64,000 bases of DNA from the NCBI RefSeq assembly GCF_000190575.1, contig NC_015164.1, forward strand, positions 558,001-622,000, given 5' to 3'. The position numbers and the translations under genes are program-made. Positions 24,310 through 31,382 of this stretch are shown here, one piece after another. Under the pieces are notes generated by a model. The model ran no database searches. It saw nothing but the letters and a program-made list of their open reading frames with translations, and had not been told where the DNA came from. Each line of letters starts with the position of its first letter. The stretch's first letter is position 1. The DNA comes from Phocaeicola salanitronis DSM 18170. Its GTDB lineage: Bacteria; Bacteroidota; Bacteroidia; Bacteroidales; Bacteroidaceae.

Positions 24310-25059
24310 ATGGAAAACATGATATTCAAAAGCAAGGAGTTCGGCGAAATCCGGACAATGACTGACGAACAGGGCGAGCCTTGGTTCTGTTTGGCGGATG
24401 TATGCCGGATATTGGAAATAAAGAGGGTAAGTGTTTGTAAATCAAGATTAAAAAGAGACGGTGTCTGTTTGGCAGAGGGGGTCTCAAATACCACCAACCA
24501 ATACGGTGCAACTACAGGGCAAAAGCTTATGCTTACCTTTATCAATGAGCAAAATCTTTACAAAGTCATCATGCGGTCGGACAAGCCGCAAGCGGAAGGT
24601 TTTCAGGATTGGGTATGCGGCGAGGTGCTCCCCGCCATCCGCAAGCACGGGGGCTACATGGCGGTGCGGGCGGACGAGCCGGACGAGGTAATCCTCTCGC
24701 GTGCGCTGCTCATCATGCAGAAGGCATTGGAGCGCAGGGACAAGCGGATTGCGGAACTGGAGCCGAGGGCGGCGTATGCGGACGAGGTGATAGACTCGGT
24801 GTCGTGCATGACCACCACGCAGGTAGCCAAGGGCTTGGGCATGACCGCCATTGAGCTGAACCGCCGCCTGTGCCGGCTGGGCATCCAGTATTGCCAAAGC
24901 GGACAATACCTGCTCTACGCTGGCTATGCCCGGCAGGGGTATGCGCAGAACCGCACGTACATGTACCGCGACGCGGAGGGCGAAACGCATACACGGGCGT
25001 ACCTGGTGTGGACGGAACGCGGACGGGAATTCATTCATCAATTAATAATTAATAATTAA
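24310..25059 (+). CDS. Phage antirepressor (BRO-N plus KilA-C-type domains)
   Basis: A protein of about 249 residues. The N-terminal BRO domain shows GEPWFCLADVCRILEI, then NEQNLYKVIMRSDKPQAEGFQDWVCGEVLPAIRKHGGYM. The C-terminal KilA-C (ANT) domain shows MTTTQVAKGLGMTAIELNRRL and TRAYLVWTERGREFIHQL. Such proteins control phage induction in temperate phages. ATG 24310 was chosen because the residues upstream are translated repeat. The last residues (IINN) and the stop come from an AT-rich intergenic tandem. It marks this block as phage-derived. Confidence 0.9.
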   Translation: MENMIFKSKEFGEIRTMTDEQGEPWFCLADVCRILEIKRVSVCKSRLKRDGVCLAEGVSNTTNQYGATTGQKLMLTFINEQNLYKVIMRSDKPQAEGFQDWVCGEVLPAIRKHGGYMAVRADEPDEVILSRALLIMQKALERRDKRIAELEPRAAYADEVIDSVSCMTTTQVAKGLGMTAIELNRRLCRLGIQYCQSGQYLLYAGYARQGYAQNRTYMYRDAEGETHTRAYLVWTERGREFIHQLIINN

Positions 25060-25153
25060 TAATTAACAATGAATAACGCAAGCGTGATAAACGACAAGGA
25101 AAAAACGGAACAACTAACTATTAATTATTAACTATTAATTATTCATTAAAACC

Positions 25154-25471
25154 ATGAACATTACATTACAATTAAGTGATACCGCATACCAGCGGCTGGT
25201 TTCCACGGGAAGCCGAATCCAAGGGACTATCGGGCTGATTAACCCGATGGAAGGTAATTTTTCGGAACACAAGAAAGGCGTTTCAAAGCCGGGCACACGA
25301 AGCATCAAGTTGCGCCACGGAAGGGCTTCGGTGGGCGACACGCAGGTACGCCTGACGCTCCGCATCGGGCTGGACGAAGTGGACGTAATCCCTTCGCAGG
25401 TGATTGAGGACGAAAGCAAGGAGGCTTCGGCGTTCATCGAAGGGATGTATGACAATGTTTTCGGATATTAA
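25154..25471 (+). CDS. Small protein of unknown function
   Basis: A 105-residue protein, MNITLQLSDTAYQRLV..., predicted alpha/beta with a charged middle region (KLRHGRASVGDTQVRLTLRI). No family recognized. ATG lies after an AT-rich TTAATTATTAATTA tandem (about 25036-25146) and the gene is followed by another (about 25472-25575). It sits between the antirepressor and the VirE-like gene in the same direction. The open frame and codon pattern look real. Confidence 0.55.
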   Translation: MNITLQLSDTAYQRLVSTGSRIQGTIGLINPMEGNFSEHKKGVSKPGTRSIKLRHGRASVGDTQVRLTLRIGLDEVDVIPSQVIEDESKEASAFIEGMYDNVFGY

Positions 25472-25584
25472 ACAATTAATAATTAACAATTAATAGTTAA
25501 TAACGGTGGGTGTAAACATACGCCGTTATTGATTATTGATTGTCAATTATTAATTGTTAATTATTAATTATTAACTAAAAACTT

Positions 25585-27984
25585 ATGTTCGGAATATCAA
25601 ATAACGTCAGATGCCGGGAGGTGCGCGAGTGCACGCCCGAGCTGTTTTGGAAGGCGGTCAGGTCGCCTTTGGTCGCTGATATCTGTGCGCAGATAGCGGA
25701 CGGACTGGAGAAAGTTCGTCGGGGAGAAATGGTAAAAGAAGATTACGAGACCTTGAAGGCGGGACTGAAGAAAAGGCTTCCGATTTTTACGCCGCATGCC
25801 ACGTTTAGGAACGGGCGGAGGCTGAATGCGGATGCGGTGCCTTCGGGGCTTTCGATGTACGATATCGACCATTTGCCCAATCCGCGCGAGTATTGGGTGG
25901 ATAAAAGTCAGGAACTTGCCGTAAAGGATGTGCTTCGGTTTGTAGTGCTGGCGCACATTACGCCCAGTACCGAGGGGCTGCGGTTGTTCTTCATTATCCC
26001 CGATGGGATGGACTTGGCAGGTGCGCAAAAGTGGATGTCGGAGCAGCTGGGGGACGCGAATTATGACCAGAGCGTGAAGGACTTGGCACGGTCTTCGTTC
26101 GTGGTGCCGGAGGATTATATTATTTATGTGGACGAGGATAGGCTTTTTTCAATTGACAATTGCCCTGCGGAAGACGGGACTGAAACAACCCATGTAGGGG
26201 CGTATCGCATACGCCCCGAAAACACCCACGTGGATGAGTTGGCGCATTCGGGCGTATGCGATACGCCCCTACAGGCGAAAAATGATAGTAAAGATAATTG
26301 TCAATTGAAATTCAAGGGCATCCCGTATGCCGACATCATCGCCCGTTGGTTTGCGCTTACGGGCGGCGAACCGGTGCAGGGAGAGCGCAACGACAAGTTG
26401 CATCGGCTGGCTTCGCACCTGCGGTATATCACGGATAATAACGAAGAAATTCTTTTACAGATTATGCCGAGGTATGGGCTGGGCGAAGAAGAAATGAAGG
26501 GGCTGATTCATTCGGCTTGTTCGGCGAAATGGTATTCGATGCCGAAGCTGATGAAAGAGGCATTGGATGGGGCGAAAATGAACACAGAGGCACAGAGCCA
26601 CGGAGATTCTTTTTCGGAGGACTCAACTAAAAAACTCTGTGCCTCTGCGTCTCTGTGTTCGATTCCTCCCGAATTGCCTTCCCGTCTGCCCAAACTCATT
26701 TCCTTGTTGGTCAAGAACACCCCCGACGTGTACAAGCCTGCCGTGGCTCATGCGGTGTTTCCACCGCTCGCAACACACCTGCATAAGGTAAGATTCCGTT
26801 ACATCGACAATGTGGAGCATGAAGCCACGCTGATGAACGTGCTTATGGCAGGTACGGGTGCCGGAAAAGATTGCATCTCGGAGCCGATAAACCGCATCAT
26901 GGCGGACATCCGGCGCAGGGACGAAGAAAACTTGCGTAGGGAAAGGGAATGGAAGAACGAGGTGAACTCGAAAGGCTCGAACAAGGACAAGAGGCAGCGT
27001 CCCGAGGGGCTTGTGATTCAGGAAATTGATGCGGATATGACCAATCCGGCGTTTGTACTCCGTACCGCCGAGGCGGAGGGGCATTTCCTGTACACGAAAC
27101 TGAACGAGATAGACCAGTTTGATGCCTTGCGCGGGTCGGGACGGGGAAACCAGCAGTTCCAGATTATGTGCCTGGCTTTCGACCCGGGGAACCGCTACGG
27201 GCAGACCCGTGTGGGGACGCAATCCATCACGGAGAAAGTCACGATTCGTTTCAACTGGAATGCCGCTACAACTATCCTGAAAGGGAAACGGTATTTCTCG
27301 CGTGTGCTGACGGACGGACCTATCTCGCGCATCAATTTCTGTACGATTCCGGAGCGTGAGATTGGGGCGGACATGCCGGTGTATGGCACGTATGATGCGG
27401 CGTTCGATGAAGAGTTGAGACCTTACATCGAGAACCTGAACCGTGCCACGGGGCTGGTGGATTGCCCGCAGGCTTTCCGGCTGGCGGAAAAGATGCGGAA
27501 GGAGAATGCCGAGTTCGCCACGCTCTCGCAAAGCCGTGTGTATGAGAACCTTTCGTTCCGCGCCAATGTAATTGCGTATCTCAAGGCTTGTGTGCTTTAT
27601 GTGGCAAACGGGGAGAAATGGGACAAGACGATAGAGGAGTTCGTGCGCTGGAGTTTCCAGTACGACATGTGGTGCAAGATGGAGTTTTTCGGGGAGGCGA
27701 TAGAGGAAGCAATGAAAGTAACAAACAGTTCTGATTCGAGGCATGGGCGGCATAACTTATTGGAGTTTTTGCCCGATGAATTTACCTTGCAAGACGCTAT
27801 CCGGTTACGGCAAAGCGTGGGGATGAATGCCGAGGGAACAAGACCCATGATTAACCAATGGATATGCAGGGGGTATATCACCCGAAACAAAATGACAAAT
27901 GACAAAATGACAAATGACAATTACAAGAAACTAAAATTCAGAAGCGATGGAATTGACATTAAAGCGAATCGCCAGGCGCGATAA
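25585..27984 (+). CDS. VirE_N/DUF3987-type protein with repeats inserted in frame
   Basis: A 799-residue protein. The N-terminal 200 residues match the BT4734-like VirE_N domain (MYDIDHLPNP, TPSTEGLRLFFIIPDG). A primase C-terminal-like stretch follows (GIPYADIIARWFALTGGEPVQGERNDKLH), then a DUF3987 ATPase part (MAGTGAGKDCI, FLYTKLNEIDQFDALRGSGRG). The Walker A-like motif ends in GKD rather than GKS/T. Two palindromic repeats are translated within it (26147-26310 and 26580-26660), and a tandem repeat (27889-27922) forms KMTNDKMTND near the C-terminus. The reading frame survives all three. The gene overlaps the DUF5675 start by 38 bp. Confidence 0.82.
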   Translation: MFGISNNVRCREVRECTPELFWKAVRSPLVADICAQIADGLEKVRRGEMVKEDYETLKAGLKKRLPIFTPHATFRNGRRLNADAVPSGLSMYDIDHLPNPREYWVDKSQELAVKDVLRFVVLAHITPSTEGLRLFFIIPDGMDLAGAQKWMSEQLGDANYDQSVKDLARSSFVVPEDYIIYVDEDRLFSIDNCPAEDGTETTHVGAYRIRPENTHVDELAHSGVCDTPLQAKNDSKDNCQLKFKGIPYADIIARWFALTGGEPVQGERNDKLHRLASHLRYITDNNEEILLQIMPRYGLGEEEMKGLIHSACSAKWYSMPKLMKEALDGAKMNTEAQSHGDSFSEDSTKKLCASASLCSIPPELPSRLPKLISLLVKNTPDVYKPAVAHAVFPPLATHLHKVRFRYIDNVEHEATLMNVLMAGTGAGKDCISEPINRIMADIRRRDEENLRREREWKNEVNSKGSNKDKRQRPEGLVIQEIDADMTNPAFVLRTAEAEGHFLYTKLNEIDQFDALRGSGRGNQQFQIMCLAFDPGNRYGQTRVGTQSITEKVTIRFNWNAATTILKGKRYFSRVLTDGPISRINFCTIPEREIGADMPVYGTYDAAFDEELRPYIENLNRATGLVDCPQAFRLAEKMRKENAEFATLSQSRVYENLSFRANVIAYLKACVLYVANGEKWDKTIEEFVRWSFQYDMWCKMEFFGEAIEEAMKVTNSSDSRHGRHNLLEFLPDEFTLQDAIRLRQSVGMNAEGTRPMINQWICRGYITRNKMTNDKMTNDNYKKLKFRSDGIDIKANRQAR
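26147..26310. repeat. Nested palindrome within the VirE-like gene (AATTGACAATT arms, family E core)
   Basis: Outer arms TTTCAATTGACAATT and AATTGTCAATTGAAA are complementary. The inner family E hairpin spans 26191-26273 with CATGTAGGGGCGTATCGCAT arms, nearly identical to the intergenic copy at 14258-14342. The translation reads through as an acidic linker followed by HVGAYRIRPENTH... between the VirE_N part and the next conserved block. Confidence 0.88.
26580..26660. repeat. Family A palindrome within the VirE-like gene
   Basis: An 81-bp copy starting GAACACAGAGGCACAGAGCC and ending CTCTGTGTTC. Its length is exactly 27 codons, and it encodes TEAQSHGDSFSEDS and KKLCASASLCS between two conserved blocks of the protein (KEALDGAKM before, PSRLPKLISLL after). 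Confidence 0.9.
27889..27922 (+). repeat. AAAATGACAAATGAC tandem in coding sequence
   Basis: Two 15-base units encode KMTND twice and run into a third partial unit. The motif is the same as in the palindrome arms at 21641-21841. It changes the C-terminal end of the VirE-like protein. Confidence 0.75.
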
Positions 27985-28369
27985 CTATACGATAGGCAGG
28001 CTGGAGGCGGATGGAGAATACGTGTGTGATACGTTGGAGCCTACGTGGCGCGACATCGGGCGCGGGCGTCCGGGCAGGAAGGTGCCGGGGCGCACAGCCA
28101 TCCCCGAAGGACGCTACCCCGTGGTTATCACTTACTCGCCCCGCTTCAAGAAATGGCTGCCCCTGCTGCTCCACGTGCCGATGTTCGAGGGCATCCGCAT
28201 CCATGCGGGGAACACCGCGGAAGATACCGCTGGGTGTATCCTGGTGGGCGAGAACCTGAAGCCGGGCATGGTGCTGAACTCGAACGCCTGGGTGCACCGG
28301 CTGAAGCAGAAGATTGTAGCCGCCAAGGAACGGGGCGAGGGGGTGTGGATTTCAATTGACAATGGATAA
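27947..28369 (+). CDS. DUF5675-family protein
   Basis: A 140-residue protein with the DUF5675 pattern: RLEADGEYVCDTLEPTWRD, IPEGRYPVVITYSPRF, and FEGIRIHAGNTAEDTAGCILVGE. The last part, with its His and GCI motif, recalls the active-site region of YkuD-type L,D-transpeptidases, so a peptidoglycan-directed activity is possible but unproven. Such genes occur in phages and in the place where related loci carry an amidase. It overlaps the end of the VirE-like gene and is probably cotranscribed. Confidence 0.75.
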   Translation: MELTLKRIARRDNYTIGRLEADGEYVCDTLEPTWRDIGRGRPGRKVPGRTAIPEGRYPVVITYSPRFKKWLPLLLHVPMFEGIRIHAGNTAEDTAGCILVGENLKPGMVLNSNAWVHRLKQKIVAAKERGEGVWISIDNG

Positions 28370-28388
28370 TTGACAAAAGTGCTGATTG

Positions 28389-28681
28389 ATTGAAACGCGG
28401 ATTAACGCGGATTTTCGCGGAAAATAATTTATAAAATATAGTTAATCGGAAATGGATTGCGAAAAATCAGTGTGATTCTTTATCGAACACAGAGACGCAG
28501 AGACACGGAGAAATAATTATATAGAAAAAGCAAAGATCATAAAGCCAGCACTTTGCACCGTGAACTCTGTTCTCTCAAAGAAATAAAACTCTGTGCCTTT
28601 GTGTCTCTGTGTTCCAATCCATTTTTCGCAAACCAATTTTGTTCTACTATAATCTGCGTTAATCTGCGGAAATCCGCGTTT
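28389..28681. repeat. MITE-like copy d nested within a family D palindrome
   Basis: The outer family D arms are GAAACGCGGATTAACGCGGA (about 28391) and, at 28652-28681, CTGCGTTAATCTGCGG...CGCGTTTC. Inside them is MITE-like copy d (28437-28651, TATAGT...ACTATA ends), which in turn holds a family A core (28485-28614) closely matching that of copy a. Three levels of nesting are present. Confidence 0.85.
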
Positions 28682-28710
28682 CAAAAAATCATCCTTGTCA
28701 CGCACGAAAA

Positions 28711-28737
28711 GCTCTGTGCCTCCGTGTCTCTGTGTTC
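28711..28737. repeat. Single family A right arm next to mutB
   Basis: GCTCTGTGCCTCCGTGTCTC and the following TGTGTTC form a right arm without a left partner. It ends eight bases from the mutB stop codon, so mutB is bordered by family A arms on both sides. Confidence 0.75.
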
Positions 28738-28744
28738 AATCTCT

Positions 28745-30895
28745 TCACTCTTCGTTCTCAAGCAACAGTTCCATGACCTGGCATGCCGATTTTGCGACCG
28801 ATGTGCCCGGTCCGAAGATTGCCATTACGCCTGCCTGATAGAGGAAGTCGTAATCTTGCGGGGGGATGACTCCTCCGGCGAATACGAGGATGTCGTCGCG
28901 TCCCATCTTCTTCAGCTCGGCGATGATTTGCGGGATGAGGGTTTTGTGTCCTGCCGCGAGCGATGATACGCCTACCGCATGCACGTCGTTCTCTACCGCT
29001 TCGCGCGCCGCTTCCTCGGGCGTCTGGAACAGGGGTCCCATATCCACGTCGAACCCGCAATCGGCAAATCCGGTTGCTACCACTTTGGCTCCGCGGTCGT
29101 GTCCGTCCTGCCCCATTTTGGCAATCATGACACGCGGGCGCCGTCCTTCTCTCTTTGCAAACTCTTCGGTCAGTCCGCACGCCCGTGCGAAATCCGCATC
29201 CTTTTTACTTTCTGATGAATACACGCCTGAAATGGTTCTGATTACTGCTTTATATCTTCCTACTACTTTTTCGCACGCATCGGATATTTCGCCCAATGTG
29301 GCACGTACGCGGGCGGCTTCTACCGCCAGCTCCAGCAGGTTCCCCTTGCCGGTACGCACGCATTCGGTGATGGCTTCCAACGCTTTGCTGACTTCTGCCT
29401 GGTTTCGCCCTTCGCGCAGGCGGCGCAGGTTTTCTATCTGTTCCTGACGCACGGCGGTATTGTCCACTTCCAGGATGTCGATAGGGTCTTCTTTTTCCAG
29501 GCGGTATTTGTTGGTGCCCACGATAGTCTGTTCGCCTGAGTCGATGCGCGCCTGCGTGCGTGCGGCGGCTTCTTCGATGCGCATCTTGGGGATGCCGGTC
29601 TCGATGGCTTTTGCCATGCCGCCCAGTTTCTCTATTTCCTGAATGTGTTCCCAAGCCCGGTGCGCCAGTTCGTTGGTGAGCGATTCCACGTAGTAAGAGC
29701 CTGCCCACGGGTCGATTCCGCGGCAGATTTGTGTTTCTTCCTGGATGTAAATCTGTGTGTTGCGGGCGATACGTGCCGAGAAGTCGGTAGGCAAGGCAAT
29801 GGCTTCGTCCAAGGCGTTGGTGTGGAGGGACTGGGTGTGTCCGAGCGCCGCCGCCATGGCTTCGATGCAGGTACGGCCTACGTTATTGAACGGGTCTTGT
29901 TCGGTGAGCGACCAGCCCGAGGTTTGCGAGTGGGTTCGCAGGGCAAGCGACTTGGGGTTCTTCGGGTTGAATTGTTTTACAATCTTCGCCCAAAGCATGC
30001 GTGCGGCACGCATCTTGGCAATTTCCATGAAGTGGTTCATGCCGATGGCCCAGAAGAAGGAGAGGCGGGGAGCAAAGGCGTCGATATCGATTCCGGCGGC
30101 GATTCCGGCGCGGAGGTATTCCAGTCCGTCGGCAAGCGTGTATGCCAATTCGATATCTGCGGTGGCTCCGGCTTCCTGCATGTGGTATCCCGAGATGGAA
30201 ATAGAATTGAATTTCGGCATCTTTTGTGACGTATATTCGAAGATGTCCGAAATAATCTTCATGGAGAAGGCAGGCGGGTAAATGTAGGTGTTTCGCACCA
30301 TGAATTCTTTCAGGATGTCGTTCTGAATGGTGCCTGCCATTTCTTCCAGCTTGGCTCCCTGCTCCAGCCCCGCGTTGATGTAGAACGCCATAATGGGCAA
30401 TACGGCGCCGTTCATCGTCATGGAGACGGACATTTTATTCAAAGGGATGCCGTCGAACAGCACTTTCATGTTTTCGAGCGAGCAGATGGATACGCCCGCC
30501 TTGCCTACGTCTCCCACTACGCGCGGGTGGTCGGGGTCGTAGCCGCGGTGGGTCGGGAGGTCGAAGGCTACGGAAAGGCCTTTCTGTCCCGATGCCAGGT
30601 TCCGCCGGTAGAAGGCGTTCGACTCTTCGGCGGTGGAGAATCCGGCATACTGGCGGATGGTCCACGGCCGGAAGGCATACATCATCGAGTAGGGGCCCCG
30701 CAGGTAGGGAGGGATGCCTGCCGCATAGTTCAGGTGTTCCATTCCTTCGAGGTCTTCTTTGGTGTAGACCGGTTTCACTTGTATCTGTTCGGGGGTTTTC
30801 CAATTGGCGGCGATGCCATTGGCTTTTTGCCATTCCATTCCGTTTTGGGGATGGAATCCGGCATATATGTCTATGTTTCTAAAATTCGGTTTCAT
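28745..30895 (-). CDS. mutB: Methylmalonyl-CoA mutase large (catalytic) subunit
   Basis: A protein of about 716 residues. It interconverts succinyl-CoA and (R)-methylmalonyl-CoA with adenosylcobalamin, the step that leads to propionate in Bacteroides. The N-terminal TIM-barrel part shows [28 protein letters not shown] and [11 protein letters not shown]. The C-terminal B12 domain has the DxHxxG ligand motif in [14 protein letters not shown] and [12 protein letters not shown] 30895 was chosen because the upstream in-frame residues are translated repeat. It is downstream of mutA but separated from it by the GxxExxY element. Confidence 0.97.
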   Translation of the reverse strand: MKPNFRNIDIYAGFHPQNGMEWQKANGIAANWKTPEQIQVKPVYTKEDLEGMEHLNYAAGIPPYLRGPYSMMYAFRPWTIRQYAGFSTAEESNAFYRRNLASGQKGLSVAFDLPTHRGYDPDHPRVVGDVGKAGVSICSLENMKVLFDGIPLNKMSVSMTMNGAVLPIMAFYINAGLEQGAKLEEMAGTIQNDILKEFMVRNTYIYPPAFSMKIISDIFEYTSQKMPKFNSISISGYHMQEAGATADIELAYTLADGLEYLRAGIAAGIDIDAFAPRLSFFWAIGMNHFMEIAKMRAARMLWAKIVKQFNPKNPKSLALRTHSQTSGWSLTEQDPFNNVGRTCIEAMAAALGHTQSLHTNALDEAIALPTDFSARIARNTQIYIQEETQICRGIDPWAGSYYVESLTNELAHRAWEHIQEIEKLGGMAKAIETGIPKMRIEEAAARTQARIDSGEQTIVGTNKYRLEKEDPIDILEVDNTAVRQEQIENLRRLREGRNQAEVSKALEAITECVRTGKGNLLELAVEAARVRATLGEISDACEKVVGRYKAVIRTISGVYSSESKKDADFARACGLTEEFAKREGRRPRVMIAKMGQDGHDRGAKVVATGFADCGFDVDMGPLFQTPEEAAREAVENDVHAVGVSSLAAGHKTLIPQIIAELKKMGRDDILVFAGGVIPPQDYDFLYQAGVMAIFGPGTSVAKSACQVMELLLENEE

Positions 30896-30915
30896 GGTTT
30901 TGCGTATTATTAATG

Positions 30916-31377
30916 GAACACAGAGGCGCAGAGACACAGAGTTTTATATTTCCCCGTTAATCTTCCGGCGTATCCCGTCTTTTAATACAGGGACATTGAA
31001 GTTGATGAGCAAGCCCAATTTCTTGTTGGCAAGTTTCAAATAAGTGACAAGCTGTACTTCATGTATGTCTTTCAGTTCCTCTACTGCTTTTAATTCTACT
31101 ATCACGATGTCTTCTACCAATAAGTCTATGCGGAACTCTTTGTCAAGTTTTTCTCCTTTATAATAAAGAGGCAATGCAATTTGGCTTTCAACGTGATATC
31201 CTCTATTTTCTAATTCTGTAATAAGACACGCTTCGTAGACACATTCCAATAAGCCGGGACCAAGCTCTCTGTGTACTTCAATGGCTGCGCCGATAATGGC
31301 CCGGCTTAGCATATTATATATATTGTAATCGGATAAACTCATAAAATAGACCTTTGTGCCTCCGTGTCTCTGTGTTC
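30916..31377. mobile_element. Family A repeat carrying a GxxExxY gene between its arms
   Basis: The left arm GAACACAGAGGCGCAGAGAC begins at 30916 and runs to the gene stop codon at 30944. The right arm lies from just upstream of the start codon (31342) to CTCTGTGTTC at 31377. The gene therefore fills the position occupied by a short loop in all other copies. The 462-bp unit separates mutA from mutB, which in other Bacteroides are normally neighbours. No target duplication is obvious. Confidence 0.75.
30944..31342 (-). CDS. GxxExxY protein (PDDEXK_3 nuclease-like family)
   Basis: A 132-residue protein. The family motif appears as LGPGLLECVYEACL. A PD-(D/E)xK-like core is visible in FRIDLLVEDIVIVELKAVEEL (Asp, then E-x-K), and HEVQLVTYLKL fits the QxxxY helix. 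All motif residues look intact, so nuclease activity is conceivable, though no function is firmly known for the family. Stop and start codons abut the two family A arms, and the gene lies in the mutA-mutB gap on the same strand. From memory, GxxExxY proteins in databases often carry N-terminal residues that look like translated family A arms. Confidence 0.9.
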   Translation of the reverse strand: MSLSDYNIYNMLSRAIIGAAIEVHRELGPGLLECVYEACLITELENRGYHVESQIALPLYYKGEKLDKEFRIDLLVEDIVIVELKAVEELKDIHEVQLVTYLKLANKKLGLLINFNVPVLKDGIRRKINGEI

Positions 31378-31382
31378 AAAAA

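Noticed and set aside
26623..27753. 376-codon minus-strand frame
   Set aside because: Antisense to the VirE/DUF3987 gene; composition unlike a real protein.
28711..30945. mutB as cargo of a family A element, because arms lie on both sides
   Set aside because: The arms point the opposite way (right arm on the left, left arm on the right), so they belong to two neighbouring elements, one incomplete and the other the GxxExxY unit.
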